DNA of 64,000 bases from Corynebacterium felinum (GTDB taxonomy: Bacteria; Actinomycetota; Actinomycetes; Mycobacteriales; Mycobacteriaceae): assembly GCF_030408755.1 (NCBI RefSeq), contig NZ_CP047209.1:186001-250000 (forward strand), given 5' to 3'. The notes beneath the pieces were generated by a model that saw only the letters and a list, made by a program, of their open reading frames with translations, was not told the origin of the DNA and made no database searches. The position numbers and the translations under genes were made by a program. Numbering within the stretch: position 1 is the first letter of the stretch; each line of letters opens with the position of its first letter. Shown here piece after piece: positions 58,816-64,000 of this stretch.

Positions 58816-59547
58816 ATGGAATCCCAGCAACCGAAGATTCGCGTGAGTAGTTTTCACCGCAACTGCGTTGCCCATGCGCTGAAATTTGCCCTCGATGACG
58901 GCCAGTTGGATTTTATGGAATACACAACCCGCAACAATCAAGCGATGCACGCGGTTTATCGCGACGAACTGCAGCCTCTTCTTGCGGATCTCGATTTCGG
59001 GCCGTCCATGCCGCATGTGCAGGAGCCGGGGTACTGGGACGCTGTCACGGCGCGTTTTCATAGCCCCATCATGCCTGAGCAGCTTCACAATGCAGACCTG
59101 CTACCCCGCGCGGACATGACCCCTTACAGCAGTGAGAATAGCGTAGCGTCACAGCGAAACTTCCTGCTGCCTGCCACCCACGGTGGGGTGGGTAATAGCA
59201 TTTCTTTTTTCAGCAGCAACAAGCGGGTCGGCTCGTGGGTGTGCGCACCCGAACATACTGCTCTCTGTATTTTCGGTTCGACAAAGCTTGACTTCACAAA
59301 GGCTCAGGTAACCTCCATGCGCACCACAGTGATGGTGAACAATATTTTTGGCGAGGTGGTGATCATCGTGCCAGAGCATTGTGAAGTTGAAGATAATGTG
59401 CAGGCAATCTTTGGTGAAGTGTCGCGCAAAGACCGGAGGAAACACAGCCAACACACCGACTTAAGTCACGGTGCACCAGTAATCAGCATTGAAGGCTTGT
59501 GCCTGTTCGGTTCCGTGGTTATTAAGCGAGTGCCAACAAAATCTTAA
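58816..59547 (+). CDS. DUF1707 protein with LiaF-like C-terminal domain
   Basis: The 243-aa soluble protein starts with a DUF1707 module (IRVSSFHRNCVAHALKFALDDGQLDFMEY, ending LLADL at about residue 58). A low-complexity middle follows, then a beta-rich end at about 135-235 (ALCIFGSTKLDF, NIFGEVVIIVPEHCEVEDNVQAIFGEV, GLCLFGSVVIKRV) like the LiaF/DUF2154 C-terminal repeat. DUF1707 is linked to cell-envelope stress proteins in actinobacteria. A gene of unknown function lies between lpd and ramB in C. glutamicum as well. Start ATG 58816 is preceded by AAGGAAAAG. Confidence 0.78.
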   Translation: MESQQPKIRVSSFHRNCVAHALKFALDDGQLDFMEYTTRNNQAMHAVYRDELQPLLADLDFGPSMPHVQEPGYWDAVTARFHSPIMPEQLHNADLLPRADMTPYSSENSVASQRNFLLPATHGGVGNSISFFSSNKRVGSWVCAPEHTALCIFGSTKLDFTKAQVTSMRTTVMVNNIFGEVVIIVPEHCEVEDNVQAIFGEVSRKDRRKHSQHTDLSHGAPVISIEGLCLFGSVVIKRVPTKS

Positions 59548-60025
59548 ATGGTGATAAAAGTACGGACTCGTCAGTAGCGTCGTTGATACCATCGTGATCA
59601 TGGATCTTAATGAAGAACTCCCCCATGAGGTTGCATACAAGTGCCAGAACCTTCTAGCGATCGACGAAGAAATCGCTGGCGAGATTCTCGAAAGTTTGTG
59701 GACATTAATTCTCTGCGGTGACTGTGCCGAGGATGAACTTGTTCACACCTTATGCGAATGCGTGGAAGATGAAACTGACGAAGACTGTGATGAAGCCACT
59801 GCTTATGCGGTGGTGAATCATTTACTTCAGGCACGTGCGCAGCTTCTTGCCCAGTTCGGTGAGATTCATAGCCGCTTAACAGCAGCCTTTGAGCAATTAC
59901 AGGAGCGGGGATTGTTAGCTTTGCAGGATTTCACCTGTTGTTCTACCTGTGGACACCATGAGGCGGGGTCGCGGATGTACAAGGAGAAAAAGCGCGGCTA
60001 CGTGTTTTTCCACCGACAAGATACT

Positions 60026-60972
60026 GAGGTTTTCTCACCGGGGAAATGCGTTTGAAACGCTGACCTGTGGTTTTGGGGGTTTTGTGGGTGTGTCGTAACG
60101 AAAGCACGCGGGGTTCTTACTCAGAATGGTTTTTGATACAGGAAAATCAAACTGAAAGGAACTCCCGCGTGCTTCGCTATTCTGCCACACTTGACGTCCC
60201 AATTTCCACTGCACGTACCATCAGCGCTTGGCTTCAAGCTCATCGCCGTCGACATGACCTTCGCCCCCATCAACGTGCCACAACGTGTTGGGAGCAAGCA
60301 ATTATGCTTCTACGCTGGCTTTATGAAGCAACAAGTATCGCTACTATTGCTCGTGATGCTCGTGTTTCACAAGCCACAGGCTACCGCTACATCCATGAAG
60401 CACTCAGGGTTGTTTCCGCCAAATCTCCCACCCTCATCGACGCACTACGCCATGCCAAGGACGCCAATAATCTTTTCGTCTGCCTTGACGGAACACTCAT
60501 CCGAACAGACCGCGTAGCGAGAAAGAACCCGAAAAACCGTCACGATCTGTGGTATTCCGGAAAACATAAGGCATTTGGTGGCAATGTACAGGTGCTCACT
60601 GACGAGAGTGGGTACCCACTATGGGTATCCTCAGTATCTCCTGGATCAACCCACGACATCACAGCAGCGCGTGAGCATGTTCTTGATGCAATAAGCACTG
60701 TTGATATTTGCGTTCTTGCCGACAAAGGCTACATTGGTGCAGGTCACAACGTACACACACCGATCAGAGGAAGGAATCTGGCAGATGACGAATACGAGTA
60801 CAACCGTCGTCTTAACGGTTTGCGAGCACCATCAGAACGAGCAAACGCCATGCTCAAACAACTCAAAGCACTACGGCGTGTAACACTATGCCCTAAAACC
60901 ATTACAGCCATCGCAAAAACTGCTTTAGTCGTCCTACACCTAGCCCGCAAAATACTCTGGTGAGAAAACCTC
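60026..60972 (+). mobile_element. insertion sequence copy 2 (IS5-like, 947 bp)
   Basis: The element has the same termini, GAGGTTTTCTCACC and its complement, as copy 1 and is flanked by ACT (60023-60025) and ACT (60973-60975), the 3-bp target duplication. Orientation is opposite to copy 1, so in element orientation both target repeats are ACT. Length is exactly 947 bp in both. It sits inside the DUF6891-like gene. The two copies bound about 53.6 kb of core chromosome as inverted repeats. Confidence 0.97.
60169..60963 (+). CDS. IS transposase, DDE_Tnp_4-like (copy 2)
   Basis: This protein is identical to the copy 1 transposase (264 aa, DDE residues in CLDGTL, LADKGY and SERANA). GTG 60169 follows AAAGGA at 9 nt. 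No frameshift or stop disturbs the frame, so the element appears intact and potentially active. The gene ends 9 bp before the right terminus. Confidence 0.92.
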   Translation: MLRYSATLDVPISTARTISAWLQAHRRRHDLRPHQRATTCWEQAIMLLRWLYEATSIATIARDARVSQATGYRYIHEALRVVSAKSPTLIDALRHAKDANNLFVCLDGTLIRTDRVARKNPKNRHDLWYSGKHKAFGGNVQVLTDESGYPLWVSSVSPGSTHDITAAREHVLDAISTVDICVLADKGYIGAGHNVHTPIRGRNLADDEYEYNRRLNGLRAPSERANAMLKQLKALRRVTLCPKTITAIAKTALVVLHLARKILW

Positions 60973-61302
60973 ACTGAATCTTTGGTGTATTCAGGGGTGA
61001 CTTATCTGTGCTACGGAGCTAACGAAACGACGAAAATGAGCCGTCAAGAATGGGAATTTCTTGATTCGTCGGAAAAAGAAAAACAGCACTGCATGATGGT
61101 TCGTGAGCTTGTAGAAAATGATCTTCAGCCCGTTTTTGCCGATCACGATATTGAATTTGAATGGGATGGGGAAATAGCCGGTGCGATGCTGATTAAAAAC
61201 TGTGATTACTTCGCGCCTGTGCGCTGAGTTTTCCCATTCCCCCTGCACATCGTTGGTTGAGCAGTGATGTGCTAGGGAAGTGGGCGCAAGAGATGAAGGC
61301 AT

Positions 61303-62724
61303 TTAGTACGGTGCCACGTTTGAGCTGTGCGGATCGACAGTAATCGTCCGATTGATAGCGGGGAAGGCTCGTTGCGCACAGTTTTCCCGGGTGCATACCC
61401 GACAACCTGCACCGATCGGGACAGCGGAGGAGAAATCCCGCAGGTCAAAACCAGTGGCATAGACCGTGCGGTCGGCATGGCGCGCGTCGCAGCCAAGGCC
61501 AATGGCAAAGAGTTTGCCGGTTTCGCCAAAGCGACCTTGGTGGTGCTTGACGGTTCGAGCGATCCACAAATAGTTGCGACCATCAGGCATTTGAGCAAGC
61601 TGGCGCATAATAGTGCCAGGATTGGCGAAAGTTTCATACACATTCCACAAGGGGCAGGTACCGCCAGAATGAGTGAAATGAAAGCCCGTGGCGGACTGGC
61701 GTTTGCTCATATTTCCAGCACGGTCGACACGAACGAAAGTGAAGGGGATGCCGCGAAGCTTTGGTCGCTGCAGGGTCGAGAGCCGGTGGCACAACGTTTC
61801 ATATCCCACCCCGAACATTTGGCATAAATACTCGATATCGTAGCCACTGCGCTCAGCTTCCTGGTGGAAAAGGCGGTAGGGGAGCATAAGTGCGGCGGCG
61901 AAATACGATGCGACGCCACGTAAGGCAAGCATGCGTGCTTCTTCGGTGGTGAAGTGGTGGGCGTCGACGAGCTCATGCATGATCTCGCCCGCTTCTAAAT
62001 AGCCCAGTTCAGCGGACATGCGGAAGGCGCGCTGGCCGGCAACCAAGCGTGACGATAGAGTCAACGTGCCCGTCGAAGTATCAAGATGATGCAGCTTATT
62101 GCCGATTTCAGCACCGGTTGAGACTGAAATATTGTGCCGGTTGGTCAAACGCTGCGACAACGCCTCTTCAGTGTTGCGAATAGCGAAGGTCGATACAGAA
62201 AGCTCCTGCGCGATTGTCTCCGCAGCAATGTCGAGGGTATGGAGGTAATTTTGGCGGGCGTAAAAGAAATCGCGGACCTCATCATGAGGCATCGAAAGAG
62301 CCTGCGCTACGGCTGGCTGATGCGCGGCGGTGTGGCGCACATCAGTAGCCACGGAAAGCTTGTCGCGAACGTTGCGATAACGCCGGTGCATATCCACCAT
62401 GGTGCGAGCAATCTCAGGATGATTTTGCACCATGTCTGCTAAGTCGTGCAGGGGGATAGGGGATTTGCACAGCTCTTGGTCCAAAATCACATCTTGAATT
62501 TCTGCAAGAAGACGTGAGTCATCGTCGCGTGAGAAAAAGGTGGCGTCAACGCCAAAAGATTCCGTAATGCGGTTGAGTACAGGAAGCGTGAGGGGGCGAA
62601 CGTCATGTTCGATTTGATTCACGTAGCTTGCAGAAAGGCCAAGGGTCTGTGCGAGTGCGGCCTGGCTTAAGTCTCTCTCCCTGCGTAGCTGACGCAAACG
62701 GGAGCCAACATAGGTTTTCGCCAT
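61303..62724 (-). CDS. ramB: RamB-type transcriptional regulator
   Basis: The 473-aa regulator has an N-terminal XRE helix-turn-helix ([33 protein letters not shown], residues 14-46). A middle IrrE/ImmA-like region (residues about 150-300) keeps the helix [15 protein letters not shown], and the C-terminal short-chain fatty acyl regulator domain has [17 protein letters not shown] and late cysteines ([12 protein letters not shown]). In C. glutamicum RamB represses acetate and glyoxylate-cycle genes and its own gene. Its place between the lpd region and sdhC matches that species. Confidence 0.93.
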   Translation of the reverse strand: MAKTYVGSRLRQLRRERDLSQAALAQTLGLSASYVNQIEHDVRPLTLPVLNRITESFGVDATFFSRDDDSRLLAEIQDVILDQELCKSPIPLHDLADMVQNHPEIARTMVDMHRRYRNVRDKLSVATDVRHTAAHQPAVAQALSMPHDEVRDFFYARQNYLHTLDIAAETIAQELSVSTFAIRNTEEALSQRLTNRHNISVSTGAEIGNKLHHLDTSTGTLTLSSRLVAGQRAFRMSAELGYLEAGEIMHELVDAHHFTTEEARMLALRGVASYFAAALMLPYRLFHQEAERSGYDIEYLCQMFGVGYETLCHRLSTLQRPKLRGIPFTFVRVDRAGNMSKRQSATGFHFTHSGGTCPLWNVYETFANPGTIMRQLAQMPDGRNYLWIARTVKHHQGRFGETGKLFAIGLGCDARHADRTVYATGFDLRDFSSAVPIGAGCRVCTRENCAQRAFPAINRTITVDPHSSNVAPY

Positions 62725-62773
62725 GCATGCATCTTAGCCTACGTTTGTGACTACCGTCACTTTTGCGAGGTCA

Positions 62774-62831
62774 TTTGCAAGTTTTTAACACAATTTTGTG
62801 AACAACGAGCGTGAGCTGACAACTTTGTGAA
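62774..62831. promoter_or_regulatory. cluster of three RamB-like sites
   Basis: Against the reported RamB consensus RRAANTTTGCRAA (from memory), 62774-62786 read on the minus strand (AAAAACTTGCAAA) matches 12 of 13. 62790-62802 (ACAATTTTGTGAA) and 62819-62831 (ACAACTTTGTGAA) each match 11. They begin 50 bp upstream of the ramB start, which suits autorepression. Confidence 0.5.
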
Positions 62832-63087
62832 AGCTGATCCAGTCCCATTTTGAGCTTTTGCGCAGGTAGTTGGAAGAAATTTGAATTACATTCATGAAGT
62901 TTCGATAAAGCGTCAGTAGACAATTAGACAAGGGGGAAAGGATCAATATTTCGATTGATCCCAAAAGGGTGGGATTTCCTGCGGGGGTGGAAAGCTGAGA
63001 AAATTGTGAGATAAGCCATTATGTCACTTCCCGCGCCACTAAAAGTGCTGTTGATGGGCATGAGTGAACCAGTTGAAAATAACAGCC

Positions 63088-63106
63088 AAAGGTCAGGCTA
63101 TCCTAA
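63088..63106 (+). promoter_or_regulatory. candidate DtxR iron box upstream of sdhC
   Basis: AAAGGTCAGGCTATCCTAA matches 15 of 19 positions of the DtxR consensus TTAGGTTAGGCTAACCTAA. It overlaps a possible -10 region (TATCCT) and lies about 110 bp before the sdhC start. SdhB is iron-rich, so iron control is reasonable. Confidence 0.5.
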
Positions 63107-63134
63107 ATTGCAGGTCGAAGGGCATTTTTGCCCA

Positions 63135-63150
63135 TGTGAGGTGAATCACG
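63135..63150 (+). promoter_or_regulatory. candidate GlxR (CRP-like) site upstream of sdhC
   Basis: TGTGAGGTGAATCACG agrees with TGTGANNTANNTCACA at all specified positions except the central A and the last A. GlxR is known to control sdhCAB in C. glutamicum. It lies about 67 bp upstream of the sdhC start. Confidence 0.6.
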
Positions 63151-63216
63151 TCGCGGCCAAGTGAGTGGTTTAACAACCATAAACCCTAATAAAGTAAGGG
63201 CGACACTGGAGGTGCC

Positions 63217-63978
63217 ATGACTGTAAATAACATCGACCGTGACGCAATCGCTCACGGCAAAATCACTGAAAAGCCGCTGCGTGAGCGGCCAAAGTACCCG
63301 ACCTGGGCTCTGAAACTGACGATGGCCATTACCGGCCTCATCTTCGCAGGCTTCGTCGTGTTCCACATGGTCGGTAACCTGAAAGTTTTCCTTCCTCACT
63401 ATGAGGACGGAACCCACCCAATTGACGTGTACGCACACTGGCTGCAGAAGGAAGTTCTGTACCCACTGGTGCCACACGGCTGGTTCGTGTGGATCTTCCG
63501 TCTGGTCCTGCTGGCAGCGATTGCGCTTCATATCTACGGCGCGTTCGCACTGACCAAGCGCTCTCACCAGTCCCGCGGTAAGTTCCGTCGCACCAACCTC
63601 ATTGGTGGTATGAACTCCTTCACCACCAAGACCATGCTGGTCACCGGCATTGTGCTGCTTGCGTTCATCGTCTTCCACGTGCTGGATCTGACCGTTGGCG
63701 TGCAGCCAGCAGCAAGCGATGTCTTCGAGCACGGTGCAGTGTACGCAAACATGGTTGCGAGCTTCTCTCGCTGGCCAGTGACGATCTTCTACGTTATCGC
63801 CATGGTTGTACTCTTCCTGCACCTGTCCCACGGCATTTGGCTGGCAGTCTCCGACCTCGGCATCACCGGCAAGCGCACCCGCGCGGTCCTGCTGGTTATC
63901 GCGTACCTGGTCCCAGCAGCCGTCATGATCGGCAACATCTCGATCCCGCTTTCCATCGCCTTGGGCCTGGTTGGCTAG
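63217..63978 (+). CDS. sdhC: succinate dehydrogenase cytochrome b subunit
   Basis: The 253-aa protein is the membrane anchor of succinate:menaquinone oxidoreductase, of the Bacillus-like type with a single large anchor and five helices. Visible are LTMAITGLIFAGFVVFHMVGNLKVF with heme-ligand histidine candidates, LVLLAAIALHIYGAFALT, GIVLLAFIVFHVLDLTVG, and VVLFLHLSHGIWLAVSDLG. Ribosome site CTGGAGGTG lies just before ATG 63217. The stop at 63978 is followed by AAAGGACG, probably the ribosome site of sdhA beyond the window. Confidence 0.95.
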   Translation: MTVNNIDRDAIAHGKITEKPLRERPKYPTWALKLTMAITGLIFAGFVVFHMVGNLKVFLPHYEDGTHPIDVYAHWLQKEVLYPLVPHGWFVWIFRLVLLAAIALHIYGAFALTKRSHQSRGKFRRTNLIGGMNSFTTKTMLVTGIVLLAFIVFHVLDLTVGVQPAASDVFEHGAVYANMVASFSRWPVTIFYVIAMVVLFLHLSHGIWLAVSDLGITGKRTRAVLLVIAYLVPAAVMIGNISIPLSIALGLVG

Positions 63979-64000
63979 GACTTTTCAAAGGACGAAAAGG

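Larger units (their letters stand above)
59600..61227 (+). pseudogene. DUF6891-like gene interrupted by IS copy 2
   Basis: Codons from ATG 59600 run in frame to ACT at 60023-60025, where the IS begins. After the IS and the duplicated ACT, reading resumes in the same frame at 60976 and ends TGA at 61227. Removing the IS and one ACT joins ...YVFFHRQDTE to SLVYSGVTYLCYGANE, a protein of about 225 aa with no other damage. The acidic N-terminal part (CGDCAEDELVHTLCECVEDE), the Cys pair CCSTCGH, GYVFFHRQDTE and the joined YLCYG fit my recollection of DUF6891. As found, the product stops 10 codons into the IS. GTG 59594 is an alternative start. Confidence 0.9.
62725..63216. promoter_or_regulatory. 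divergent ramB/sdhC control region
   Basis: The 492-bp gap holds no gene. It contains RamB-like, DtxR-like and GlxR-like sequences (listed separately) and a perfect 8-bp hairpin GGATCAAT-ATTTCG-ATTGATCC (62940-62961). The arrangement suggests that carbon source, iron and cAMP jointly set sdhC expression. Confidence 0.6.

Overview
The window reads as chromosomal DNA of a Corynebacterium, most likely of the C. diphtheriae group. This rests on gene content and on remembered gene order, not on a database search. Diagnostic features are a trehalose corynomycolyltransferase, RamB and SigC orthologues, a fused RmlC-RmlD, a MurT/GatD pair, and runs of order matching what I recall of C. glutamicum: ffs-aspT-dnaX-ybaB-recR-gatD-murT-leuA, lysC-asd-sigC-katA, and lpd to ramB to sdhC. 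Almost all of it is core chromosome. The clear accessory parts are two insertion sequences and a few small or orphan genes.

Layout. 1-3.3 kb: a small membrane protein, then a divergent pair made of a queuosine-precursor transporter and GluQRS, then a GT4 glycosyltransferase. 3.4-5.3 kb: tRNA-Ser(GGA), the SRP RNA and aspartate aminotransferase. 5.5-6.5 kb: IS copy 1. 6.7-12.6 kb: an unknown gene, dnaX, ybaB, an inserted lipoprotein gene and recR. 12.6-21.9 kb: an AT-rich gap with a possible kinase-fold gene, gatD-murT, a degenerate exonuclease-BRCT protein, leuA, a PIG-V-like mannosyltransferase and an EamA transporter. 22-28 kb: lysC, asd, katA, a DUF222-like fragment and sigC. 28-34 kb: a complete Mrp-type Na+/H+ antiporter operon. 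34-41 kb: a YhgE/Pip-like protein, an OPT transporter, a class III adenylate cyclase, holB and tRNA-Thr(CGT). 41-47.5 kb: a frameshifted MFS gene, an acyl-CoA synthetase, a CcdA/DsbA-like pair, a DUF2304 protein and a GT2. 47.7-57 kb: dTDP-rhamnose synthesis (rmlA, rmlCD, rmlB), a flippase-like protein, M1 and S9 peptidases, a mycolyltransferase and a tiny channel-like gene. 57-64 kb: lpd, a DUF1707 protein, a DUF6891-like gene split by IS copy 2, ramB and sdhC.

How genes work together. lysC and asd are the first two steps of the aspartate family. AspT supplies aspartate. GatD-MurT amidates lipid II. RmlA/CD/B make dTDP-rhamnose for the cell wall linker, and the mycolyltransferase and the small amphipathic peptide gene concern the outer mycomembrane. 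lpd and sdhC belong to central carbon metabolism. The ramB-sdhC intergenic region carries sequences resembling RamB, DtxR and GlxR operators, and the cyclase at 38-40 kb would supply the cAMP that GlxR senses.

Main unusual observations. Two 947-bp IS copies lie in inverted orientation about 54 kb apart, each with a clean 3-bp target duplication. Copy 2 splits a gene that reads straight through in frame once the IS is removed. Both target sites are centred on ACT inside an imperfect palindrome. An MFS gene is broken by one base next to T-runs. There is a 38-codon gene with its own ribosome site and terminator. An exonuclease-like protein has lost its catalytic acids, and MurT has lost most of its zinc-ribbon cysteines. 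I found no CRISPR array, prophage or defence island.
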